NCBI GenBank assembly: GCA_002691565.1
Contig: NZIH01000042.1
Location: forward strand, 7,187-15,970
Length of the DNA: 8,784 bases
Direction of reading: 5' to 3'
DNA from: Halieaceae bacterium
GTDB lineage: Bacteria > Pseudomonadota > Gammaproteobacteria > Pseudomonadales > Halieaceae
The position numbers were made by a program, and so were the translations under genes. Of this stretch, positions 1-6,703 are shown in pieces. Below the pieces are notes generated by a model that was not told where the DNA came from, made no database searches, and was given only the letters and a program-made list of their open reading frames with translations. Position 1 is the stretch's first letter, and every line of letters starts with the position of its first letter.

Positions 1-1107
1 AATGGCGTATCTAATACTTTTGACGCGGATACGTACTTTGCGGGTTTGAGTTGGGCACCGAGTGACGACATTCGTTTCCGTGTGAATCAGTCTGTCGCAA
101 TTCGTGCGCCAAACGTATTTAATCTGTACGTTGGTATCAACACGGGTTTGGTTGAGCTGTCTCCTGTTAACGGTGATGGTGACCAGTGCTCTGGTCCAAA
201 TCCCGTAGCGACGCAGGCTCAGTGTGCTAACACTGGTCTGTCAGCGGCTCAGTACGGAAGTGTTGATCCTAGTGCCGCGGGTCAGTTCAACCTGATCACG
301 GGTGGTAATCCCAACCTGGTTGCAGAGCGCGGTGAGACAACAACATTCGGTGTTGTTATCACGCCAAGCATGATTGAAGACCTCTCAATCGCAATCGACT
401 ACTTCGATATCGAGGTAACAAACGCGATTGGTACAGTTCCGGCTCAGACTTCCTATGATCGCTGTCTGACAACGGGCGATCCAGCGTTCTGTGCCAACAT
501 TTCACGTGATACAGCAGGTACGCTGCACCTGTTGAACATCGCGCCTGATGGTGGGTTAGCCGGTATTAGTACTCAGAATGTCAACGTTGCAACAGACGCC
601 ACAGAGGGTATCGACGTTAACATCACATACTCACTCGATATGAGCGATATGGGATCAATTAACTTTGATTACGCGGCAACTTTCCTGGATACCAATTACA
701 CGATTGCTATCCCTGGTGATGACAAGGTGGAATGTACAGATGCATATGCAGGGCCTTGTGGTTTGCCTGCGCCTGAATATAACCACCGCTTACTTGCGAC
801 TTGGGTTAGTCCTTATGACGTAAGAGTTTCTGCGACTTGGCGTCACGTAGGTGAGACAACGCTCTACGGTCTGACGGATCCACAAGGTTATCTGGAAGAT
901 AAAATGGAAGAGCGTAATTACCTTGACCTAGCTGCAACGTATGATTACAGCGAGAACGTACAGGTTCGTATCGGTGCCAACAACCTGTTGGGTGAAGACG
1001 CACCTGTCACAACTTCGTCAGGCACAGGTACTGGCAACAACAATACCTACCCTGGTCTATTTGACGTAAGCACCTACTTGTTTGCTGGTGTAACCGTCAA
1101 GTTCTAA
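1..1107 (+). CDS. TonB-dependent outer-membrane receptor, C-terminal part (5' truncated)
   Basis: Outer-membrane beta-barrel receptor that would import a ligand using TonB energy; the ligand cannot be told from this fragment. The frame is open from base 1, so the plug, TonB box and signal peptide lie upstream and 368 residues are visible. The barrel motif VAIRAPNVFNLY (about residues 32-43), the NPNLVAERGETTTFGV segment (about 103-118) and the strand ending in DYFDIEV (about 133-139) are typical of the TBDR barrel domain (PF00593). It ends in a C-terminal aromatic residue (..GVTVKF), the usual BAM recognition end. Six cysteines fall in three close pairs (63/75, 155/164, 245/253), probably disulfides in extracellular loops, as seen in the large TBDR group of marine Gammaproteobacteria and Caulobacter/Xanthomonas relatives. 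A strong terminator follows 25 nt after the stop. The family call is firm; the substrate is unknown. Confidence 0.93.
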   Translation, partial: NGVSNTFDADTYFAGLSWAPSDDIRFRVNQSVAIRAPNVFNLYVGINTGLVELSPVNGDGDQCSGPNPVATQAQCANTGLSAAQYGSVDPSAAGQFNLITGGNPNLVAERGETTTFGVVITPSMIEDLSIAIDYFDIEVTNAIGTVPAQTSYDRCLTTGDPAFCANISRDTAGTLHLLNIAPDGGLAGISTQNVNVATDATEGIDVNITYSLDMSDMGSINFDYAATFLDTNYTIAIPGDDKVECTDAYAGPCGLPAPEYNHRLLATWVSPYDVRVSATWRHVGETTLYGLTDPQGYLEDKMEERNYLDLAATYDYSENVQVRIGANNLLGEDAPVTTSSGTGTGNNNTYPGLFDVSTYLFAGVTVKF

Positions 1108-1132
1108 GTTGCTGACTTGTCAAGCGATAAAC

Positions 1133-1158
1133 GGGGGGCGAAAGCCCCCCTTTTTTTT
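1133..1158 (+). terminator. Intrinsic terminator after the TonB-dependent receptor
   Basis: A perfect 7-bp GC stem, GGGGGGC (1133-1139) pairing with GCCCCCC (1144-1150), closed by a GAAA tetraloop (1140-1143) and followed directly by eight T (1151-1158). The T tract is on the plus-strand side only, so it ends the receptor transcript. It sits 25 nt after the receptor stop and 5 nt before the first ATG of the next gene. Confidence 0.95.
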
Positions 1159-1163
1159 GCATA

Positions 1164-2369
1164 ATGGCAACCAATATTAATTCTCTCTGGACACACCCGA
1201 TGACTACCGGCACTCAATTCTCTACCAATCCGCAGCAACTTCTGGGCGATGCCATTGCCGCGCTACGGGCAACGCAACCTGAAAATGCCGTTCTTCTGGC
1301 TAAGCAGGCGGTAGAGCTTGGTCTTGACGACACGACCGTGTGGGGTGTTATTGCGCTCGCTAGTCGTAATATGGGCGACTACGAGACCGCGCACGAGGCG
1401 GCAGACCGTGCAATTGCTCACGAAGCCCGAAACGCTCGAGCTTTTGTCGTAAAGGGTGATGCCTTTTTCGCGCAGAATAACCCCCGCGCGGCGGCAGCAT
1501 TTTATCAGCGAGCTCTAACCCTCAGTCCGTTGCACCCTGAAATGGTTCAGGAAATCCGAGTTGAATTTCTTCGAGCGCAGACCCGATTACAGGACTTGCA
1601 AACGGCCTTTAGCCAGCATATGACCAGTGAAGTCCAACCACTGTTAGACAACACGGATCGATGCACTCCCCGTATGCAGGGCGCCGTTGATTTATTGCTC
1701 GGCAAACGACGGCTATTTTACCCCGAGCCGCGTCACATCATGATCCCGGATCTGCCCGTTCACGAATTCTACCCACGCGATCAATTCCCATGGCTTGAAA
1801 ACTTGGAAGCCAAAACGTCTGTCATTCTTGACGAGCTCAATGGGCTGATCGCGCACGGTACATCCTTCGATCCATATCTCACCGAGAACAATGAACGACC
1901 TGTCTTTGATACACACGGTATGGCGGGTAATGACGATTGGGGTGCCTTTTACCTTTGGAAGAACGGTGAGGCAATCCCCGAGAATCAAAGCCTTTGCCGA
2001 GAAACCACCAAGGCCATGAACGCGCTTCCGTTGGTCTTTTCAGGTGAGCGTTGCCCCAATATCCTGTTTTCGCGACTCAAGGCGGGCGCGACAATCCCGC
2101 CTCACAACGGCATGATTAATAGTCGGTTGATTGGTCACCTCCCCTTGATCATCCCGGACGACTGCGGTTTTCGGGTAGGCAACCAGACCCGCCAGTGGGC
2201 CTTAGGCGAGGCATTCTTGTTCGATGACACCATTGAGCACGAAGCATGGAACCACTCATCGGAAGATCGCTTTGTTTTGATATTCGAAGTCTGGAAACCC
2301 GAACTCAACGAAGCAGAGCAAGAGCTGATTACCCGCATGCTGACAGCGGTAGATAGCTACGGCGCTTAG
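1164..2369 (+). CDS. TPR protein with C-terminal aspartyl/asparaginyl beta-hydroxylase domain
   Basis: Predicted 2-oxoglutarate/Fe(II)-dependent protein hydroxylase of the AspH family (PF05118), 401 aa. Residues about 25-145 are alpha-helical with at least two TPR-like units (about 57-88 and 91-123), likely for protein binding. The catalytic domain covers about 186-385. PPHNG gives the first iron ligand H314; SRLIGHLPL supplies R321 and H325; FDDTIEHEAWN gives the second iron ligand H359; DRFVLIFEVW gives R369, the expected 2-oxoglutarate-binding arginine. As in animal AspH, a glycine (G316) stands where most 2OG oxygenases carry the Asp/Glu ligand. There is no signal peptide or membrane helix, so it is likely cytoplasmic. 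Start is uncertain: ATG 1164 has no Shine-Dalgarno and abuts the terminator, while ATG 1200 has a weak GGA 8 nt upstream and would give 389 aa. Its protein target is unknown; the preceding receptor suggests a link to nutrient uptake, by inference only. Confidence 0.88.
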   Translation: MATNINSLWTHPMTTGTQFSTNPQQLLGDAIAALRATQPENAVLLAKQAVELGLDDTTVWGVIALASRNMGDYETAHEAADRAIAHEARNARAFVVKGDAFFAQNNPRAAAAFYQRALTLSPLHPEMVQEIRVEFLRAQTRLQDLQTAFSQHMTSEVQPLLDNTDRCTPRMQGAVDLLLGKRRLFYPEPRHIMIPDLPVHEFYPRDQFPWLENLEAKTSVILDELNGLIAHGTSFDPYLTENNERPVFDTHGMAGNDDWGAFYLWKNGEAIPENQSLCRETTKAMNALPLVFSGERCPNILFSRLKAGATIPPHNGMINSRLIGHLPLIIPDDCGFRVGNQTRQWALGEAFLFDDTIEHEAWNHSSEDRFVLIFEVWKPELNEAEQELITRMLTAVDSYGA

Positions 2370-2446
2370 TGCCCTCGACTATTTTGGTGAAGCACTAACA
2401 ATCATACATTTTACCGTCACAGCGCTGCCGGCTAGGCACAGTCACT

Positions 2447-3082
2447 ATGCAAACCTCTCTACTCGATAACTGTGACGATCTCACTCGATTGGCGATCATC
2501 CAAAACGTCGCCGGCTTTCATAGTCAAAGCCAGCCTCTTGGAGAGCTTCGTGCTGCCGCTGTCGCTATTGTTATTGCACAGAGCTGTGGAAAATCGTCGG
2601 TGTTGCTTACCCGCAGATCTGGGAAATTGCGTGCTCATAGCGGTCAGTGGGCACTGCCGGGCGGGCGGCTGGATAACGGGGAGTCGGCGGAAGACGCTGC
2701 CTTACGGGAGCTTGAGGAAGAGATAAACCTCTCGCTCCCTCGCAACGCGATCATAGGCCGGTTAGATGACTACATTACACGCTCAGGTTATCGAATCACC
2801 CCCATCGTTCTTTGGTCCGGTGAAGAATCAGATCAATTACGGCCCAACCCTGATGAAGTAGCGTCGATTCACACAGTCAGCTTTAGAGAGTTAGCGAACC
2901 CTTCTGCCCCACAGTTTGACGAGGTACCGGATAGCGATCGAACAGTACTTTCGATGAGATTAAGTGTCGACCAGATCTATGCACCCACAGCGGCATTCCT
3001 GTACCAGTTCCGTGAGGTCGGTATCCTAGGTAAAAACACGCGAGTGCTTCACTACGATCAACCTCGCTTTGCATGGAAGTGA
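2447..3082 (+). CDS. Nudix hydrolase, CoA diphosphatase type (NudL-like)
   Basis: Predicted cytoplasmic pyrophosphohydrolase that cleaves CoA or acyl-CoA to 4'-phosphopantetheine derivatives and 3',5'-ADP; 211 aa against about 190 for E. coli NudL. The CoA-class signature (LLTxRS..LRxHxGQ..PGG, PROSITE UPF0035) is present at residues 53-73 as LLTRRSGKLRAHSGQ..LPGG, with W and L in place of the usual small aliphatic and Phe. The Nudix box follows at 73-95: G73, E79, R87, E88, E91 and E92 are kept, so metal binding should be intact; the usual glycine near the end is N94. In E. coli NudL that position is also not glycine, as I recall it. A C-terminal tail with APTAAFLYQF and a final QPRFAWK (about 179-211) extends beyond the NudL core. 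It begins 77 nt after the hydroxylase gene and lies 132 nt before an acyl-CoA synthetase. Only a weak AGG precedes ATG 2447. The CoA substrate is inferred from family motifs. Confidence 0.87.
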   Translation: MQTSLLDNCDDLTRLAIIQNVAGFHSQSQPLGELRAAAVAIVIAQSCGKSSVLLTRRSGKLRAHSGQWALPGGRLDNGESAEDAALRELEEEINLSLPRNAIIGRLDDYITRSGYRITPIVLWSGEESDQLRPNPDEVASIHTVSFRELANPSAPQFDEVPDSDRTVLSMRLSVDQIYAPTAAFLYQFREVGILGKNTRVLHYDQPRFAWK

Positions 3083-3143
3083 TACCAAGGTTGGGGTTCT
3101 CGACACAGTTCACACAGCCGCATCACCCCATTGAAGTATCTCG

Positions 3144-3172
3144 TTGACCTTAGCTCATCATCTGTCTAGTTT
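3144..3172 (+). promoter_or_regulatory. Weak candidate promoter for the acyl-CoA synthetase gene
   Basis: TTGACC (3144-3149) matches five of six bases of the sigma-70 -35 box. At 17-nt spacing lies TAGTTT (3167-3172), only three of six for the -10 box. The 132-nt gap 3083-3214 has no terminator hairpin, so read-through from the Nudix gene is equally possible. No FadR-like or PsrA-like palindrome was recognised here. Confidence 0.25.
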
Positions 3173-3200
3173 TGGTCTCACATAACGATAAGCAGTACTC

Positions 3201-3205
3201 AGGAG
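3201..3205 (+). promoter_or_regulatory. Ribosome binding site of the acyl-CoA synthetase gene
   Basis: AGGAG, with 9 nt to the ATG at 3215. It is the clearest Shine-Dalgarno on the plus strand of this window and fixes the start. Confidence 0.7.
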
Positions 3206-3214
3206 CCCAACATC

Positions 3215-4768
3215 ATGATCGCCCTTCAGTCCCTGATCGAGCGCGCAGCGCGTCTGAATCCAACTGGTGTTGCCACCACCTATAAAGGTACTAACCTCAC
3301 TTGGGTCGATACGGAGCGACGGGTCGCATCGTTGGCAAGTGGCCTTCAACATCTTGGCCTCTCGGAGGGCGACCGCGTCGGAATTCTGAGCCTTAACTGC
3401 GCCACGTACTACGAAGCCTTGTTTGCTGTCCCGTGGGCAGGCTTTTGTGTCGTTCCCTTGAATACCCGCTGGGCTGTTCCGGAAAACAACTACGCTATTG
3501 GCGACTCGGGTACCCGTGCCGTGTTGTTTGATGATGCGTTTTCAGCTCAGGTGGAGGAACTGCGTTCAGCGCTCGTCTGCTTAGAGCACTGCATCTACAT
3601 TGGCGAAGGTACCTGCCCAGACTGGGCAATCGATGCCGAAGTGATCATCGAGGATCATTCACCCGGCGCGCCGTCGACACGAGGCGGTAATGAGATGGCG
3701 GGTATTTTTTATACAGGCGGTACAACCGGATTCCCGAAGGGTGTGATGCAATCGCACTCGGCGATATGGGCAAGTGGGATGGGCTCGCTACCCATGTTCG
3801 GTATGACACGGGAGAGTCGATACCTCCACGTAGCACCGATGTTCCATATGGCCGACTTTGCAGGCGGCATGGGCGCGACCCTCTCTGCTGCACAAAACGT
3901 TGTTCTGCAAGGCTTCGATCCGGTAGCCGTAATGGCAACGGTAGCGGAAGAGAAGATAACGCACGCTCTACTGGTTCCGGCCATGATCAAGATGCTACTA
4001 GATCACCCCGATATTGAAGCCGCTGACTTTTCGAGTATGGAAAAAATAATCTACGGCGCGTCACCAATGCCCGCCGCTACACTTCAACGTTGCATGGAGT
4101 TATGGCCCCATATTGGGATGGTGCAGGCTTACGGACAAACCGAGCTGGCGCCCGTAGCCACGATGTTATCGCCAGAGGATCACCGTCGCGGCGGACAAAT
4201 TCTCAAATCAGCGGGGCGTCCGACGCCAATCAATGACATTCGAGTACTTGATGATGACGGAAAGGACTGCGGTATCGGCGTATCTGGGGAGGTCGTAGTG
4301 CGTGGCCCACACACAATGCTGGGCTACTGGAATAAGCCGGAGGAAACGGCAAGAGCACTGCAAAACGGTTGGGTCTATACAGGTGATGCGGGCATCTTTG
4401 ATGACGAGGGATACCTGTATATTGTCGATAGACTGAAGGACATGGTGGTCACAGGCGGCGAAAACGTTTTCACAACCGAAGTCGAAAACGCTCTCATTAG
4501 CCACGCAGCTGTTCAGGATGTTTCAGTCATTGGCATCCCTCATAATGAGTGGGGTGAGGCTGTGCATGCCATTGTTATTTTGCACCCGAACCAGACTGCC
4601 ACCGAGGAAGAGCTAGTCGCCCACTGCAGAACCAGTATTGCAGGCTACAAGATACCCAAAGGCTTTACCTTCCGAGCAGAGCCCATGCCGCTATCGGGCG
4701 CCGGTAAAGTGCTCAAAACGGAACTCAGAAAACCGTTCTGGGAAGGTCGAGATCGGCAGGTCAACTAA
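3215..4768 (+). CDS. Acyl-CoA synthetase (AMP-forming fatty acid-CoA ligase family)
   Basis: ATP-dependent activation of a carboxylic acid, probably a fatty acid, to its CoA thioester through an acyl-adenylate; 517 aa, the normal length for medium/long-chain ligases of the ANL superfamily (PF00501 plus PF13193). Core motifs are all present and in order: P-loop YTGGTTGFPKG at 166-176, YGQTE at 306-310, YTGD at 388-391 (the Asp binds the ribose), the hinge region DRLKDMVVTGGENV at 405-418, and the C-terminal catalytic lysine K498 in SGAGKVLKTELR. No signal peptide or membrane helix, so it is cytoplasmic. ATG 3215 is supported by AGGAG. The upstream neighbour is a CoA-type Nudix hydrolase, and a fadH lies about 2.3 kb away on the other strand, which fits fatty acid catabolism. 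Chain length and exact substrate cannot be read from the sequence; aromatic or branched acids remain possible. Confidence 0.93.
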   Translation: MIALQSLIERAARLNPTGVATTYKGTNLTWVDTERRVASLASGLQHLGLSEGDRVGILSLNCATYYEALFAVPWAGFCVVPLNTRWAVPENNYAIGDSGTRAVLFDDAFSAQVEELRSALVCLEHCIYIGEGTCPDWAIDAEVIIEDHSPGAPSTRGGNEMAGIFYTGGTTGFPKGVMQSHSAIWASGMGSLPMFGMTRESRYLHVAPMFHMADFAGGMGATLSAAQNVVLQGFDPVAVMATVAEEKITHALLVPAMIKMLLDHPDIEAADFSSMEKIIYGASPMPAATLQRCMELWPHIGMVQAYGQTELAPVATMLSPEDHRRGGQILKSAGRPTPINDIRVLDDDGKDCGIGVSGEVVVRGPHTMLGYWNKPEETARALQNGWVYTGDAGIFDDEGYLYIVDRLKDMVVTGGENVFTTEVENALISHAAVQDVSVIGIPHNEWGEAVHAIVILHPNQTATEEELVAHCRTSIAGYKIPKGFTFRAEPMPLSGAGKVLKTELRKPFWEGRDRQVN

Positions 4769-4823
4769 GGCAGTCATGAGTCCGAATCTGTCGAATCGAG
4801 CGAGACCGCTTTATCAAAGATTA

Positions 4824-5939
4824 TTAGCGAAGCACCGCTTCAAATGCCCTGAGACATCGGTTGATGTTCACATCATTACTGCTGGAGCCCATCAAGCCAA
4901 TACGCCACTGCTTTCCCGCAAGCTCGCCAAGGCCTGCACCTACCTCAAGGTCGAACTCGTTTAGGAGACGGCCTCGGACGGTCGCATCATCCATGCCCTC
5001 GGGAATCAGCACTGAGTTCAGCTGTGGTAACCGCCATGCTTCAGCAACAGCCAATTCAAGCCCTAACTCAGACAACCCTGCCGCTAGCTTGAGGTGGTTG
5101 GCCTTGTGACGCGCCACACTCGCCTCAAGCCCTTCCTCTTCAAGCATGAGCAGCGCTTCATGAATGGCGTAAACAGCGTTAACCGGCGCCGTGTGATGGT
5201 AAGCGCGCTTCGCGCCCTCGCCCCAATAGCCCATGATGAGATTCATATCCAGGAACCAGCTTTGGACCTTTTGAGTTCGCGCACTAATGGCTGAAACAGC
5301 GGCATCGCTAAACGTGATAGGCGAGATACCGGGCAATCCTGAGAGACACTTTTGAGTCCCAGAGTAGACGACGTCCGCCCCCCACTCGTCGGCCTTTAGC
5401 TCGATGCCTGCCAGTGACGTCACCGCATCGACAATCACCAACATGCCCGCGTCTTTTGCCAGTCGGCACAGTGTTTCTGCATCGCTTCGAACGCCAGTGG
5501 AGGTCTCAGCATGGACAAACGCAACCACTTTCGCGTCGGGATGCGCTTTAATCGCGGCTTCCAGCTTCTCGGGGTCAACGGGGTCACCCCAACGATCCAT
5601 CACCATGACTGCAGTCGCCCCGCAACGTTCGACGTTTTCCTTCATACGCCCGCCGAAGACGCCGTTCTGGCAAACAATGACTTTGTCGCCGCACTCGAGC
5701 AAATTGACAAACGCAGCCTCCATACCAGCCGACCCTGGCGCCGATAGCGGTATCGTCAGCTCATTACTTGTTTGGAAGGCATACTGCAGGAGTCTCTTCA
5801 CATCATCCATGAGACCGACGAACAGGGGATCAAGATGGCCAATGGTAGGACGCGCAGATGCCGCAAGTACTCGTGGCGATACGTCCGAAGGACCGGGACC
5901 CATTAGTGTTCGAACGGGCGGATGAAAGCTAGATGACAT
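4824..5939 (-). CDS. Class V PLP aminotransferase, alanine/serine-glyoxylate type
   Basis: Predicted PLP-dependent transaminase of the AGXT / serine-pyruvate aminotransferase family (PF00266), 371 aa, a full family length. The substrate-loop motif MGPGPSDVSPRVL stands near the N-terminus (about 13-25), GHLDP at about 34-38, the PLP-ring aspartate D171 in VDAVTSLAG, the Schiff-base lysine K197 in SGTQKCLSGLPG, and the carboxylate-binding arginine about R346 in WRIGLMG. It likely uses glyoxylate or pyruvate as amino acceptor and alanine or serine as donor, linking photorespiration-like C2 or serine metabolism; related ureidoglycine or aminoethylphosphonate aminotransferases are less likely but not excluded. 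The start is ATG 5939: GGAGG lies 5 nt upstream, and a TTG 12 nt further up overlaps this Shine-Dalgarno, so it is not the start. Convergent with the acyl-CoA synthetase (55-nt gap), divergent from the GST gene. Confidence 0.92.
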   Translation of the reverse strand: MSSSFHPPVRTLMGPGPSDVSPRVLAASARPTIGHLDPLFVGLMDDVKRLLQYAFQTSNELTIPLSAPGSAGMEAAFVNLLECGDKVIVCQNGVFGGRMKENVERCGATAVMVMDRWGDPVDPEKLEAAIKAHPDAKVVAFVHAETSTGVRSDAETLCRLAKDAGMLVIVDAVTSLAGIELKADEWGADVVYSGTQKCLSGLPGISPITFSDAAVSAISARTQKVQSWFLDMNLIMGYWGEGAKRAYHHTAPVNAVYAIHEALLMLEEEGLEASVARHKANHLKLAAGLSELGLELAVAEAWRLPQLNSVLIPEGMDDATVRGRLLNEFDLEVGAGLGELAGKQWRIGLMGSSSNDVNINRCLRAFEAVLR

Positions 5940-5944
5940 GACGA

Positions 5945-5949
5945 CCTCC
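5945..5949 (-). promoter_or_regulatory. Ribosome binding site deciding the aminotransferase start
   Basis: Minus-strand GGAGG, 5 nt before ATG 5939. Because it overlaps the upstream in-frame TTG at 5951, it rules that codon out as the likely start. Confidence 0.8.
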
Positions 5950-6019
5950 AATTTGGGCCACGCATAATGCCTTAACCCCCGTAATGATGCGACTGATGTG
6001 CGCCATTATTCATTTTATT

Positions 6020-6047
6020 TTGATCATTAGTGTGCGGGTTCTACAAT
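6020..6047 (+). promoter_or_regulatory. Candidate sigma-70 promoter of the GST gene, possibly leaderless
   Basis: TTGATC (6020-6025, four of six) and TACAAT (6042-6047, five of six) are separated by 16 nt. Transcription would start about 7 nt downstream of the -10 box, at or near A6054, the first base of the GST ATG. No Shine-Dalgarno at useful spacing precedes that ATG (CAGG at 6048-6051 is only 2 nt away), which fits a leaderless message. By-eye call. Confidence 0.4.
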
Positions 6048-6053
6048 CAGGTC

Positions 6054-6692
6054 ATGACGACTGTGCCAACGCTTTACTCATTCCGACGCTGCCCTTACGC
6101 GATGCGAGCGCGCATGGCTATTGCTTATGCCGGCATCGAGGTTGGTTTGCGCGAAGTGGTCCTCAAAGATAAGCCTGCGGCTATGCTGGAAGCTTCGTCG
6201 AAGGGCACGGTACCTGTTCTTATTGAAACCAATGGGCGTGTCATCGACGAAAGTCTCGATGTGATGGCGTGGGCCCTTGATCAGCACGATTCGGATCACT
6301 GGTTGAGCGGTGAGGCTCTACAAGATCCGCTCATCGACAGCTGTGATAATACGTTTAAGCATTGGCTAGATCGTTATAAATACGCGGTGAGGTTCCCTGA
6401 ACAGAGCGAGCAGTGGTACCGCGCGCAAGGTGAGCTTTTTCTCGATCAGCTTGAGCAGCTACTGACTCATCATCGTTACTTGAGGGGCGACTCGCTGTCC
6501 GCGGTTGATGTCGCTGTGATGCCCTTCGTCAGGCAATTTGCTGCGGTCGATACAAACTGGTGGTCAGGGAAGCCCTATCCGCAGGTTGCCACCTGGTTAG
6601 AGCGACTTCTTGAAAGCGATCTCTTTAAAGGTGTGATGAAAAAGTACCCTCAATGGCAGGATGGTGATCCCGCGATTTGCTTTCCATCCTAA
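6054..6692 (+). CDS. Glutathione S-transferase family protein, cysteine-type (CPYA)
   Basis: Soluble thioredoxin-fold protein of 212 aa, the usual length of a bacterial GST. The N-terminal domain starts at once with the first strand TLYSF (6-10) and the active-site motif RRCPYAMRAR (11-20), giving a candidate catalytic cysteine C13; the cis-proline lies in GTVPVL (P54) and the glutathione gamma-glutamyl-binding pair is E66-S67. The C-terminal helical domain (about 85-205) contains the N-cap motif with D152 followed by MPFVRQFA. A cysteine rather than Tyr/Ser active site suggests thiol transfer, deglutathionylation or omega/Grx2-like reduction rather than classical conjugation; this is inference. 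ATG 6054 is preferred because the fold begins directly after it; a GTG at 6030 would add eight residues with no better ribosome site. Its stop is 11 nt from the end of the convergent membrane-protein gene. The physiological substrate is unknown. Confidence 0.88.
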   Translation: MTTVPTLYSFRRCPYAMRARMAIAYAGIEVGLREVVLKDKPAAMLEASSKGTVPVLIETNGRVIDESLDVMAWALDQHDSDHWLSGEALQDPLIDSCDNTFKHWLDRYKYAVRFPEQSEQWYRAQGELFLDQLEQLLTHHRYLRGDSLSAVDVAVMPFVRQFAAVDTNWWSGKPYPQVATWLERLLESDLFKGVMKKYPQWQDGDPAICFPS

Positions 6693-6703
6693 AGATCAAC
6701 AGA

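Larger units (their letters stand above)
5940..6053. other. Divergent intergenic region, aminotransferase / GST
   Basis: A 114-nt spacer between two genes read away from each other, so promoters for both should lie here. The middle (about 6000-6030) is AT-rich with a TGATCA core at 6021-6026. No convincing -35/-10 pair was found for the minus-strand gene. No small gene is seen. Confidence 0.6.

Noticed and set aside
2736..2745. Loss of the Nudix-box glycine as a sign of an inactive enzyme
   Set aside because: The metal-binding glutamates and arginine remain, and CoA-type Nudix enzymes tolerate other residues at this position.
3083..3214. FadR or PsrA operator upstream of the acyl-CoA synthetase
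   Set aside because: No inverted repeat resembling either consensus was seen by eye.
3645..4504. Several minus-strand open frames of 93-98 codons across the acyl-CoA synthetase
   Set aside because: All overlap the conserved ligase core motifs and show no ribosome sites or recognisable features.
4829..4841. Hairpin GAAGC-ACC-GCTTC at the end of the aminotransferase gene
   Set aside because: Only 5 bp, inside the coding end, and not followed by a T tract on either strand; not a credible terminator.
5404..5925. Long plus-strand open frame (173 codons) opposite the aminotransferase
   Set aside because: It lies wholly inside a strongly motif-supported minus-strand gene, has serine/threonine-rich low-information content and no recognisable domain; it is a shadow frame.
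5949..5951. TTG start giving a 375-aa aminotransferase
   Set aside because: The codon overlaps the GGAGG that serves ATG 5939 and has no ribosome site of its own.
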